Of a stretch of DNA of 64,000 bases, positions 16,723 through 25,789 are shown in pieces. The translations under genes and the position numbers were made by a program. Source of the stretch: an uncultured Oscillospiraceae bacterium (GTDB lineage: Bacteria > Bacillota > Clostridia > Oscillospirales > Oscillospiraceae); contig CANPYX010000001.1 of the NCBI GenBank assembly GCA_947588955.1, positions 124,001 through 188,000 of the forward strand, given 5' to 3'. A model generated the notes under the pieces. It ran no database searches. It was not told the origin of the DNA and saw only the letters and a list, made by a program, of their open reading frames with translations. The number at the start of each line of letters is the position of its first letter. Position 1 is the first letter of the stretch.

Positions 16723-18582
16723 TTACGAAAGCCCCACCCTTTGCAGTCGGAACGGATTTTCGCGCGTGAAGGGGCGGGGCTTTATGCCTGTCATGGGGAG
16801 CCATGTGGTATACGGACTGCCTGTGGCGCCGGCGGTGTACAGGTCGCAAAGCACCAGTTCATTTGTCCCGTCGCCCACGGTAAACGTCCTCCCCGCCCGC
16901 TTCGTCCTCTCGATTTTCCCAAGGCGCAGTGAGCCGGCGTCAAGAATCGGCAGGGCCTCCACGTCACGCCCGCGGTCATAGTGCGGGTCCTCGCAGAGGA
17001 CCAGGGGACCGTAATAGAGGCTCCCCTTCCCCTCAAGCCGTTCCTCGCCCACCCAGGCCCGCAGGGACATATCAAAGCGAAGCTCCACTGTGTCCCCCGG
17101 ACGGAAGCGCCGGCAAAGGTCCACGTATCCGCTTTTGCAGCTCACGGGAGGCTCGCCGTTTACCGACAGCTCGGCCCTCTCCGACCAGAACGGGACGCGC
17201 AGCTTAATCGTCAGCTCCCTGTCCGGCGCCTCCTCAAAGCACAGCGTGACCCTGCCGTCATATGGATAATCCGTCTCCTGGCGCAGGATGAGCCTTCCGG
17301 CTGAGAGCGTCAGCTCCGCGCGCTGCGGCTCATAGTAATTCACCACCAGCGCGCCGTCCTCCTCCATATACGCCCACTGCTCCAAAAGTCCAAAGGCACG
17401 CGGGGCGTTGACTGAGCAGCAATTGAGCTCCGGGCTTCCCGGACGGCATTGGAAGGATATCTCATGATAGTTGGCGCGTTTATACCCCTCCATGGGCGTA
17501 TCGTAGGTCGACCAGCGCCCGCTGGGAGAAAACGAGCCCATGCTGCTGTTCAAGGTGCTCAGCTCCAGAATATCCGCCGCGATGGGATCTCCGGTCATGC
17601 GCAGTATATCGGCTGTCAGCGCCATATACGCCACCACACAGCAGGTTTCCACAGGCCCCTGCCTGTAAGGGCTCCCCACCGCCTGTTCGCAGGTGGAAAA
17701 GCCCCCTGTGTTATGTACGTCCGTCGCCGTAATGCTCCGCCATATACGCTCCGCCGCCTGGCGGCATTCCTCATCGCCGGTCGCCGCGTACATCTCCAAA
17801 AGCCCCTCCACCGGATGGATGCTCTCCCAGCGGGGCTTTGGCATCCTGTAAAACTCCTCTCCCGCCAGGGCAAGGCGCAGATAGTCCCCCGCGGGCTTGA
17901 CTGACAGGTCCTCTATCAGCCTTTCGGCAAAGCGCAGATACCTCGCCTCCCCTGTTTTGCGGTACAGCAGGGCAAAGACATGGAGCACGGAGAGGTTCAT
18001 CTCCTCCGAACCCGTCTCCACCACCCGCGGCTGGCCCTCGCCGTAAAACCGGCTTATAAACAGCTCGGCGGCGCGCCTTACCGCCGTCAGGGCGGCCTCT
18101 GAGCCGGAGGTCTCGTGCCAAAGGAGAAGGGCGTACATGATGTGATAATGCGCCCAGCTGTCCCAGGTCTCGATGCGCCCCTCCACATCATTGGGATCCA
18201 GGGCATATTTCATAGGCCCGCTCCTGCCGGTGAGCTCGCAGTCCTCAGGGAAGATCCCAAGGTAGCCGTCCTCCCGCTGAAGACCGATGAGCTCGTCTGC
18301 AAAGTCCCTTATGCAGCTCCCCAGGCGGGGGTCGCCTGTGAGCCTGTATATCTGCACGGCGCTGGTGAGGTATTTTCCCGCAAACTCCCCTGACCACGCC
18401 AGCACCGGCTGCTTCATGGGAAGGCGCGAGTCCCGGATAAGCTCCAATATCGCCGGGTTGCTCTCCCTTATCCCAAGAAGCCACTGATCCGTGATCCTCC
18501 CAATGAGGCCCCCCGTTCCCCCTTTGAGCTCGATTTTTTTCCCGGACAGCGGAGCGAAGCGGAATTTCTTTTCATTTGTCAT
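16723..18582 (-). CDS. GH127 beta-L-arabinofuranosidase, cytoplasmic
   Basis: 619 residues, DUF1680/GH127 family. The zinc-thiolate active site of the family (in HypBA1 of Bifidobacterium: Glu338, Cys340, Cys417, Cys418) has exact counterparts in VETCC (Glu312, Cys314) and LNCCS (Cys388, Cys389). The family hydrolyses terminal beta-L-arabinofuranosides, as found on extensin and pectic side chains. No signal peptide, unlike the two paralogues upstream, so it acts on imported oligosaccharides. ATG 18582 has GGAGGG eight bases upstream; in-frame codons upstream to 18669 are rejected because they lack this site and overlap the binding-protein gene. Last gene of its operon. Confidence 0.92.
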   Translation of the reverse strand: MTNEKKFRFAPLSGKKIELKGGTGGLIGRITDQWLLGIRESNPAILELIRDSRLPMKQPVLAWSGEFAGKYLTSAVQIYRLTGDPRLGSCIRDFADELIGLQREDGYLGIFPEDCELTGRSGPMKYALDPNDVEGRIETWDSWAHYHIMYALLLWHETSGSEAALTAVRRAAELFISRFYGEGQPRVVETGSEEMNLSVLHVFALLYRKTGEARYLRFAERLIEDLSVKPAGDYLRLALAGEEFYRMPKPRWESIHPVEGLLEMYAATGDEECRQAAERIWRSITATDVHNTGGFSTCEQAVGSPYRQGPVETCCVVAYMALTADILRMTGDPIAADILELSTLNSSMGSFSPSGRWSTYDTPMEGYKRANYHEISFQCRPGSPELNCCSVNAPRAFGLLEQWAYMEEDGALVVNYYEPQRAELTLSAGRLILRQETDYPYDGRVTLCFEEAPDRELTIKLRVPFWSERAELSVNGEPPVSCKSGYVDLCRRFRPGDTVELRFDMSLRAWVGEERLEGKGSLYYGPLVLCEDPHYDRGRDVEALPILDAGSLRLGKIERTKRAGRTFTVGDGTNELVLCDLYTAGATGSPYTTWLPMTGIKPRPFTRENPFRLQRVGLS

Positions 18583-18604
18583 AGCGTTTCCCTCCGTACA
18601 AACG

Positions 18605-20023
18605 TCACTTTCTCTCCGCCCATTCCTTCTGCATCTCCTTTTCAAGCTTTGGCATGATTTCGTCAACAATTACCTCCCGCGCCGTCTTTTTACCCGACCA
18701 CACCTGGTCCAAGGGAGTGTTGATCACCTGGTAGATCGTGGTGTAGTTGTAAAGCTTAAACATGTTGTCCCGCACGGCGCAGTCACGCATGACGTCGACC
18801 ACGGCGGTCCTGTATTCATCCGTGTAATATTCTCCGCCGCTCAGCCACTCGTCTATTTTCTCCTCGTCGGTGTAATAGCTCATGTCCGACGGCATCCACA
18901 GCCCCTTTTGTACCTGCCCCATGATGTTGTCCGTATCGTACATATACTCCAGCAGGCGCATTGCCTCCTCCTTGTGCTCCGATTCCTTGAAGACCGTGAT
19001 TATCGGACCGGAGGTCAGGACCGTATAGTTTTTCAGCACCGGACCCACTCCAAAGCCCAGGTTCAGAGTGCCGTTTTCGATATACTTCTTGTACCACAGC
19101 AGATTGTACTGACCGGCGTAGCTCATTGCCACCTTCCCCGTGAGGAGGACATTGTTCCCGCCGCCTATGGCGCCGCGGGACGCGGGATTCGGCATGACGT
19201 GATATACGTTTATAAGGTCCGCGACCATCTGATACGCCTCTATCGTCTCCTCCCTGTCCATCCAAATCTCGGTCGCGTCACTGTTCAGTATCCCGCCGCC
19301 GTTGTTTATCGCCAGCATCTCCGCGGGGAAATCGGATATCGCGTATACCTTGATATGGTCCGGGTCAAAGCCCTCCTCATCCGGATGCCTGCCGTTCACA
19401 TCCACCGTCAGCCTTATACACGCGTCTATAAATTCATCCCACGACCAGGCGTCCTCCACACGCGACGGGACATCGACGCCCATCGAGGCGCAGTAATCCC
19501 TGTCGTAAAAAAGCGTATAGCATTCGGCGATATAGCTGGCGCCCACCGTCCCGTTTGAGGTGTTGTCAAAGGTCACCGCCTCAAGCCGGCCGCTTATCTG
19601 ACCGCTTTCGTAAAGCTCGCCCACATCGGCGTACATTCCGTTCTTTGCCCATTTCATAGTGCTCATTTCCTGCATTTGCCCGATGTCCGGCATCGTATGC
19701 GTCGCCGCCATGGAGTTGAGCTTTGTCATATACTCCCCCTGGGGGATATACAGGTAGTTGACCTTTATATCAGGATTGTCCTTTTCAAAGGCGGCAAATA
19801 TCTCCTCAAACATCTTCCTTTCCTCGGAATCGCCCCAGTTGCAAAACGTTATCTCCGTGACGTCTTCGCCGCCGCCCGACTGTTCGCCGCCCTGGGAACC
19901 GCCTCCGCCCTGCTCCACCTGTATGCCTGAGCCTGCCCCGTCCTTTGAGCAGGCTGTCAGGGACAGCAGCGTCAAAAGGCAAAGGGCCCACGCAAGCCAA
20001 CGTCTTGGATATTTATTCTTCAT
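18605..20023 (-). CDS. CUT1 sugar-binding lipoprotein (family 1)
   Basis: 472 residues. A lipoprotein signal ends in SLTAC (lipidated Cys25), then a Gly/Gln/Glu-rich linker (residues 33-50) and a MalE-like fold: EITFCNWGDSEERKMFEEIF at the N-terminus and KVAMSYAGQYNLLW mid-protein. It is the receptor for the MalF/MalG-like permeases encoded upstream in the same run. Its position between two GH127 genes suggests an arabino-oligosaccharide ligand (inference). Its AAAGGAG site lies inside the last codons of the preceding GH127 gene, six bases away, indicating coupled translation. Confidence 0.93.
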   Translation of the reverse strand: MKNKYPRRWLAWALCLLTLLSLTACSKDGAGSGIQVEQGGGGSQGGEQSGGGEDVTEITFCNWGDSEERKMFEEIFAAFEKDNPDIKVNYLYIPQGEYMTKLNSMAATHTMPDIGQMQEMSTMKWAKNGMYADVGELYESGQISGRLEAVTFDNTSNGTVGASYIAECYTLFYDRDYCASMGVDVPSRVEDAWSWDEFIDACIRLTVDVNGRHPDEEGFDPDHIKVYAISDFPAEMLAINNGGGILNSDATEIWMDREETIEAYQMVADLINVYHVMPNPASRGAIGGGNNVLLTGKVAMSYAGQYNLLWYKKYIENGTLNLGFGVGPVLKNYTVLTSGPIITVFKESEHKEEAMRLLEYMYDTDNIMGQVQKGLWMPSDMSYYTDEEKIDEWLSGGEYYTDEYRTAVVDVMRDCAVRDNMFKLYNYTTIYQVINTPLDQVWSGKKTAREVIVDEIMPKLEKEMQKEWAERK

Positions 20024-20029
20024 ACGGCA

Positions 20030-21943
20030 TTATTCTCCTTTCCCCGAATCAAATCGTTGGTTCCAACAGCACGCTCCGCGCGCCAGGCGCGGGGGATCAA
20101 GCTGTGAATTATCAAACCATGTGGTGTACCGCGTCCCGCTCTGCCCCGCCGTCGCGAAATCGCAAAGCGTCACCGTCTCCCCCGCCGCGTTGCGCGCCTT
20201 CAACAGCACGGCGGGCGACGGGTATCCCTCCTCGCTGACCGTGAGCTCAGGCGAAAAGCTCTCCAGGTCCAGGGCCTGAGCCCTCCCGTCCCACTCCGGC
20301 TCAAAACGGCTGTCCAATGCCAGGAGAATCGGGCCGCGGTATACCGATATTTGCCCCAGATGGGTCTTTTCAGCCGCCCAATAGTGCGGGCTCATATCCA
20401 GGGAAAGCTCCACGGTGTCGCCGCTCTCCCAGGTCTTTGTGATTTTGTAGTATCCTCCCGCCATCGGCTTCTCAAGCCTCTTGCCGTTGACTGAGATCTG
20501 CGTGTTCTCGGACCATATCGGCACGCGGATATTCAGGCTGAAGGCTTCCGCCTCCTCCGGCTCCAATGTCAGCCGTACCGTTCCGTCAGCCGGATAGCCG
20601 GTGCGTTGCGTAAGCCGGATGAGATTGCCGGCGGGGGTGGCGGCAACCATCTCGCTTTCCCCGAAATAGTTGACGTAGATCCCGGTATCGTCGCGCGTAA
20701 GCGCCCAGTCGGACAGCGTGCCGATGCCAAGCGCGGCGTTGGACATACAGCAGCTGAATTCCGGCGCGCCCTGCACCGCCTGCCAGTTCAGCTCCTGGAT
20801 GGACGCCACCCTGTAGCCCTCCTGGGGCGTGTCATACGTCCACCAGCGTCCCGCCATATCCTGCGCTCCCAGAACGGCGTTCCAGAAGGTGAGCTCAAGC
20901 TCGTCTATAAGGTCAGAGCGCTTAGCCCTGCCTGCCGCCTCAGCCAAAAGATACGCCCAGCTGACGTTTCCGCAGGTCTCGGCGCTTCCCGCCTCGTAAG
21001 GCGAGCCGGCGGCTCCCTCCGCGGTGGTATTGGCGCCCGTACTGCGCCTGTCGGTGAGTATGATGCTCTCGACCATATACTGGAGCGCGTCCTCGTAGCC
21101 GCTGTCCCCCAGCGCCTCCCCGATCGGTCCCAGCGCCGCCACCTCAAAGACGTTTTCCCAGTTGTTTCGCAACGTCTCGCAGTATTCCACGCCGTTCTCC
21201 GCCGCGTTTTTATAGTCTCCGCCTGTCCAGCCCCAGGCAAGGATATATTTCTCAAGCAGCTGATAGAATCGCGCCTCTCCCGTCTCCAGGTACAGCTGGG
21301 CGATCCCGCCTATGGGCATTGTGTCGTTTATTCCCCGCGTCTCCGCCTGCTCGATGTAATAATCCCCCAGCCGTATACTCAGCTCCAGCGCCGCCGGACT
21401 TGAGCTGGACATGTACCACTCGATCGCTCCGTTCAGCCAGGACGGATTGATCAGCGGAAATTCCTCGCCCTCGGCGTCATATTCAAGACTGCCGTACTCG
21501 TCAAGGCACGCGAGAGCGTCCGCCACTATCCGCTCCATCTTTTCATAAAGGACCGGGTCGCGCTCCATTTCATAACAGCCCGCCGCTCCCCGCAGAAGAC
21601 ACGGAGTAAACATCCCGAACCAGAAATCCACCTGTCCGGCGATGTCGGTCTCACCGTTCTGCCTCACGGAATCCAGCATAAGCGGGTTGCTCTCGTAGGC
21701 GTCGTAGAGCCAATTCTTCAGATTCGCGTCAACACGCGCCCCCACATATCCGCCAAAATGTGCAAGGTACTGTGTGCCCTTTAAGGCCGCGTCTTCCCTG
21801 TCCTTCGAGTCCAGCTCCGACAGGTCAAAATAGGCCCCATCAGACGTATCCTCCCGATTTTGCGCCGCCGCGTTATCGCATCCGCCGGTGAGGAGGCACA
21901 GGCATATAAGAAACGCCGTGACCCGGATCGCTTTTTTGTTCAT
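20030..21943 (-). CDS. GH127-family lipoprotein (second)
   Basis: 637 residues. A lipoprotein signal ends in LLTGGC (Cys22), placing the enzyme on the outer cell surface. GH127 active-site elements are kept as AETCG and EFSCCMSN, so a functional zinc-cysteine beta-L-arabinofuranosidase or close relative is expected. Compared with the cytoplasmic paralogue the N-terminal region is diverged (YLAHFGGYVGARVDANLKNW), and some GH127-like members have other specificities. ATG 21943 has GGAGG seven bases upstream; the nearer ATG 21949 is too close to that site. Start overlaps the preceding gene's stop (ATGA). Confidence 0.87.
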   Translation of the reverse strand: MNKKAIRVTAFLICLCLLTGGCDNAAAQNREDTSDGAYFDLSELDSKDREDAALKGTQYLAHFGGYVGARVDANLKNWLYDAYESNPLMLDSVRQNGETDIAGQVDFWFGMFTPCLLRGAAGCYEMERDPVLYEKMERIVADALACLDEYGSLEYDAEGEEFPLINPSWLNGAIEWYMSSSSPAALELSIRLGDYYIEQAETRGINDTMPIGGIAQLYLETGEARFYQLLEKYILAWGWTGGDYKNAAENGVEYCETLRNNWENVFEVAALGPIGEALGDSGYEDALQYMVESIILTDRRSTGANTTAEGAAGSPYEAGSAETCGNVSWAYLLAEAAGRAKRSDLIDELELTFWNAVLGAQDMAGRWWTYDTPQEGYRVASIQELNWQAVQGAPEFSCCMSNAALGIGTLSDWALTRDDTGIYVNYFGESEMVAATPAGNLIRLTQRTGYPADGTVRLTLEPEEAEAFSLNIRVPIWSENTQISVNGKRLEKPMAGGYYKITKTWESGDTVELSLDMSPHYWAAEKTHLGQISVYRGPILLALDSRFEPEWDGRAQALDLESFSPELTVSEEGYPSPAVLLKARNAAGETVTLCDFATAGQSGTRYTTWFDNSQLDPPRLARGACCWNQRFDSGKGE

Positions 21944-23961
21944 CTCCATACCTCCCCATCCCAACGTGACAGCCATCTTTCTGCGCCGGTGCGGACCTCC
22001 AGCAGCTCCGGGTCGACCGCCGGCAGCCAGGAGGTGTAATCCGTGCCGGCTTGTCCGGCAGTGGCAAAATCGCACAGCACAAGGCGCGTCCCGCCGGCAC
22101 ATTCCGCCTCGAGGCATATGACCGGCTCCGGATACGCGGGGACCACCTCCGGCTGAGCGGGCGAAAGCCTCAGGGTCCCGAGCTCAAGCTGCGGGAGCCC
22201 CTCCTTCGGGAGGTTACCATTGAACCTCTCATCGTAGGTAAGCAGCAGCGGTCCGTAGTATAGGGATACCTGGCCCGCCCTGTTTTCCTCACCCTGCCAC
22301 GCGTGTACCGTCATGGCTATATCGAGCCGCACAACATCCCCGTTTTTCCATACGCGCCGGACGGAGCAATACTCTCCCGCCTTACACTCCACGCTCTCCC
22401 CGTTGACGGTGACCGCGCTTCCCTCCGCCCAGGCAGGTATCCTGAGGCGCAGTGTAAATTCCTCCTCCGCCTCCATGGAAAGCTTAACGGCCACAGCTCC
22501 GCCGCGCGGATAATCCGTCTCCTCCTCAACAAGGAGCTTTGCGCCGGAGGGAGTCGTCAGAGCAAAGCTGCTCTCGCCGTAATAGTTGACGGTAACTCCC
22601 CGCTCGTCGGTGCCGGCCGCCCATTCGGACAGCATTCCAAAGCCGTTGGGACCGCTCATGGAACAGCAGTTGAGCTCCGGGCTCCCCGCCGTCGCCTGGA
22701 AGCCAAGCTCTATTGCCGACGCAAGCCTGACCCCCTCGTCTGGGGTGCTGTAAGTAAAGTTCCTTCCCGAGGCCGCCTGAGCTCCCAACAGCGCGTTCAG
22801 CGTGGAAAGCTCCAGCTCGTCCGCCAGACGGCTGTTGCCGGTGAGCCTCAGGGCCTTCGCCGTCAGCTCCATCCATGTCACAGTGGCGCAGGTCTCCACG
22901 GAGCCCTCCCGGTATGGCGAACCCACCGCCTGCTCCCCGCTCATCATTCCGCCGCTGTTGTGGCGTTCATATTCGCAAAGCGACCGGTACAGGTTCAAAA
23001 AGGCATCCTTATATGACTCATCCCCCGTAAGCTCGTAGACGTCCGCCAGACCCAGCACTGCGTGCATCGTCTCCCAGCGCTTTTGCTTCAGTCCGTTATA
23101 CGGGGTCCCCGCCAGACCGCGCCGGTAAAAATCACCGCCGTTTTCCCCCTGCCACGCCGCCAGGAGGCAGTTCGCGAAATCAAGCCAGCCCTGCTCGCCG
23201 GTCATCTCATAGAGCCGCAGATATACAGGCAGTATGGACAGGTTCTTGTCCCCCTCCCTGATCTCCGAAAGGCTGTGTCCGTCGTTAAAATAGTCCGCAA
23301 TATAGCGCGCCGCCCCTTTTGCCGTCTCAAAGGCAAGCTCGTTTCCGGTCCTGTCGTACCACTCCAGCAGTCCGCGGATTATGTGGTAATGGTTCCACAT
23401 ATCCCAGTTTGACGTGTTCATGGTACTGCCGCCGATATCCATCGAAACGCTCCCCAGCATTCGGTCCTCGCGGGAGAATACGCCAAGGTAACCGTCCCCG
23501 CCCTGCGCCTTGGACAGCGCGTCGGTGAGACTGTCGCCGATTTTTTTCATCTCCTCATCGGGATAAAGCGCGTAGACCCTGGCGATCCCCATCAGGTACT
23601 TCCCCGGAAACTCCCCGTACCACGCCACCAAATTGTGCTGTATCGCCGCGTCCCGCTGATAAAAGCGCTCCATCATTCCGGAATTGCTGTAATACGCGGT
23701 GTACAGCCAGCGGTTTACCAGGTTCTCTATACGCTCCCCCATGACGCCTCCAAAGGAGGCGCCGCGCAGGGCTCCCGCCCTGTCGAACACAGGGTCCTCC
23801 AACGTAAGGTAAGGCTGTGAGAAGCTGTCCCACTCAGGCGTTTGAGCATTATACCCCGCCTGTTCGCTGTCGCCGTCCTCATTTTCTCCTGTCCGCGCGC
23901 CGCACCCGCTCAAAAGCAGCGCAATAGCCAGCGGCAGACAGCATAATTTTTTAAATTTCAT
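21940..23961 (-). CDS. GH127-family lipoprotein (first)
   Basis: 673 residues. The lipoprotein signal ends in LLLSGC (Cys20), followed by an acidic linker. The catalytic pattern is complete: VETCATV and LNCCSMSG. N-terminal LVAWYGEFPGKYLMGIARVY and GDGYLGVFSREDRM are shared with the cytoplasmic copy (AWSGEFAGKYL, EDGYLGIF), making it the closer relative. Extracellular removal of beta-L-arabinofuranose ahead of import is inferred. The start at 23961 follows AAGGGGG; 13 upstream in-frame codons lack a ribosome site. It is 50 bases downstream of the MalG-like gene. Confidence 0.88.
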   Translation of the reverse strand: MKFKKLCCLPLAIALLLSGCGARTGENEDGDSEQAGYNAQTPEWDSFSQPYLTLEDPVFDRAGALRGASFGGVMGERIENLVNRWLYTAYYSNSGMMERFYQRDAAIQHNLVAWYGEFPGKYLMGIARVYALYPDEEMKKIGDSLTDALSKAQGGDGYLGVFSREDRMLGSVSMDIGGSTMNTSNWDMWNHYHIIRGLLEWYDRTGNELAFETAKGAARYIADYFNDGHSLSEIREGDKNLSILPVYLRLYEMTGEQGWLDFANCLLAAWQGENGGDFYRRGLAGTPYNGLKQKRWETMHAVLGLADVYELTGDESYKDAFLNLYRSLCEYERHNSGGMMSGEQAVGSPYREGSVETCATVTWMELTAKALRLTGNSRLADELELSTLNALLGAQAASGRNFTYSTPDEGVRLASAIELGFQATAGSPELNCCSMSGPNGFGMLSEWAAGTDERGVTVNYYGESSFALTTPSGAKLLVEEETDYPRGGAVAVKLSMEAEEEFTLRLRIPAWAEGSAVTVNGESVECKAGEYCSVRRVWKNGDVVRLDIAMTVHAWQGEENRAGQVSLYYGPLLLTYDERFNGNLPKEGLPQLELGTLRLSPAQPEVVPAYPEPVICLEAECAGGTRLVLCDFATAGQAGTDYTSWLPAVDPELLEVRTGAERWLSRWDGEVWR

Positions 23962-24011
23962 CAGGTCCCCCTTTGATAAGGCATAAATATGTTTCCGCAT
24001 CGGCGCCGCCG

Positions 24012-24854
24012 TTATTTCATTCCGCTGAGAATCCTGCCGTTGACGAAATACCGCTGGCAGAAAAGGAACAGCAGCACCGCCGGGACCGTTGTGGCGACCG
24101 CCCCCGCCATTATCACACCCAGGTTGCTCCCATAGCTTCCGGAGAACTGCTGCATCGCCAGTGCGAGCGTATACTTGTTCGGGTCATACAGCATGATCAG
24201 CGGCCCCATGAAATCATTCCAGCAGCCAAGCGCCGTAAACACGGTCACCACCACTAAAGCCGGGCGGATCAGCGGCAAAATGATGCGCCAATACACCCAG
24301 AAAAAGCTCGCTCCCTCAATGTACGCCGCGTCGTCAAGCTCCCGTGGGATGCCCATTATAAACTGGCGCAAAAGGAAAATGTTGAACGCCCCGCCGCCGA
24401 AAAACGAGGGGATTATCAACGGCCAGTATGTGTTGATAAGCCCGAGCTCATTCCAGATTATGAACCCCGGGATCATCGTCACCGCCCCCGGAAGCATCAT
24501 CGTCGCCAGGCACAGGGTAAACCACAGCTTTTTCCCGGCAAATCGCAGTCTGGCAAACGCGTAGGCCGCCATACTGCTTGTAAGCACCGTGCCGACGGTC
24601 ACAGGCACAAGTATCTTCATCGTGTTCAGCGCGTATTTGAAAAAGGGAAACTCACCGGAAAATATTTCGCCGTAATTTTCCGCGTGCGGGCTCTCGGACC
24701 ACATCAGCGGCGGCTGCCGGTATATCTCCCGCAGATCCATCAGCGATGTGCGGATGAGCCAGAAAAACGGGAACAGGCACACTGCGCTTCCCAGCACAAG
24801 AATCGCCGTGCATATCCGCCGGATCCGACGGTCATTTTTACTGACTTGTTTCAT
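24012..24854 (-). CDS. CUT1 sugar ABC transporter permease, MalG-like
   Basis: 280 residues with six predicted membrane segments. The EAA loop that docks on the ATPase is visible as RELDDAAYIEGASFFWVYWRIILPL (only key part: DDAAYIEGAS, then ILPLIRPA). The N-terminal basic tail and first segment (AVCLFPFFWLIRTSLM) are typical of MalG. GAGGTG ribosome site before ATG 24854. It pairs with the MalF-like protein encoded 11 bases upstream. No ATPase gene of this system is present, so a shared MsiK-type ATPase elsewhere is expected. Confidence 0.93.
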   Translation of the reverse strand: MKQVSKNDRRIRRICTAILVLGSAVCLFPFFWLIRTSLMDLREIYRQPPLMWSESPHAENYGEIFSGEFPFFKYALNTMKILVPVTVGTVLTSSMAAYAFARLRFAGKKLWFTLCLATMMLPGAVTMIPGFIIWNELGLINTYWPLIIPSFFGGGAFNIFLLRQFIMGIPRELDDAAYIEGASFFWVYWRIILPLIRPALVVVTVFTALGCWNDFMGPLIMLYDPNKYTLALAMQQFSGSYGSNLGVIMAGAVATTVPAVLLFLFCQRYFVNGRILSGMK

Positions 24855-24865
24855 TTTGTTTCACC

Positions 24866-25789
24866 TCAGCTTTGCCCCGACTCGTAGAACACCCGGCTCT
24901 TGAACACCCTGAAAAACAGCGCGGACAGCACGACTATCAGCAGGAAAAGCATCCACGCCATGGCGCAGGCGTACCCCATCTGATTGTCCGTAAACGCCTT
25001 CAGATACAGGTAATAGGAGAAGAACAGGCTCTTTCCGTTGGGTCCGCCGCCGGTCATCATCATAGCCTGTGTAAATACCTGAAGGGAGCCGATCATGCTC
25101 ATCAGCACGTTGAAAAACAGCACCGGCGAAAGATACGGCAGCGTTACCGTCCTGAACCGCGCCCAGGCTCCGCCGCCGTCGATAGCCACGGCCTCCAAAA
25201 GCTCCGGCGGGACCGACTGGAGCCCCGACAGGTAGATCACTATCGAGCCGCCGCATGACCAGACAGACATGAGGACCAGGGACGGGATAACGGTGGATTC
25301 ACCCGCCAGCCAGTCGCAGGGCGGAAGCCCCAGGGCGGACAAAATGTTGTTGAACAGGCCGTAATCCACATTGAACAGCCAGCCCCATAACAGCGCCTGG
25401 GCGACCGCCGGAACGATGGTGGGCAGATAATATATAGTGCGGAATATCCCCTGGAGCCTTGTGTCGGTGTTCAGCAGAAGCGCCACCGTGAGGGCGACCA
25501 GATTGGAGGAGATCACCGACAAAACGGCATAATAAAGCGTCGCCTTCACCGAGCCCCAGAAGTAGTAATCCTCCGTCAGAAGCGACCGGTAATTTCCAAG
25601 CCCCACAAACGTCCAGTCGGTCAGCATGTTCCAATCCGTCAGGCTCGCCGCAAGGCTTACAAGTATCGGCAGCAGTGCGAACAGAAGCAGTCCCAGCAGG
25701 GCGGGACCGGCGAAGAGATAGCCGGCGAGGTTCTCTCTTCGCGCCCTTCCGCTCAAATGGGTATTTTTCCTTTGCTTTGCCAAGCTCAA
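24866..25789 (-). CDS. CUT1 sugar ABC transporter permease, MalF-like
   Basis: 307 residues, six membrane segments, with the family N-terminus GYLFAGPALLGLLLFALLPI and the EAA loop PPELLEAVAIDGGGAWARF. The start codon is TTG: the one at 25789 overlaps the upstream stop as TTGA but has only three bases to AGGAGG, while the TTG at 25783 has nine, so either could be used. Translation is clearly coupled to the giant CBM gene upstream. Confidence 0.92.
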   Translation of the reverse strand: MSLAKQRKNTHLSGRARRENLAGYLFAGPALLGLLLFALLPILVSLAASLTDWNMLTDWTFVGLGNYRSLLTEDYYFWGSVKATLYYAVLSVISSNLVALTVALLLNTDTRLQGIFRTIYYLPTIVPAVAQALLWGWLFNVDYGLFNNILSALGLPPCDWLAGESTVIPSLVLMSVWSCGGSIVIYLSGLQSVPPELLEAVAIDGGGAWARFRTVTLPYLSPVLFFNVLMSMIGSLQVFTQAMMMTGGGPNGKSLFFSYYLYLKAFTDNQMGYACAMAWMLFLLIVVLSALFFRVFKSRVFYESGQS

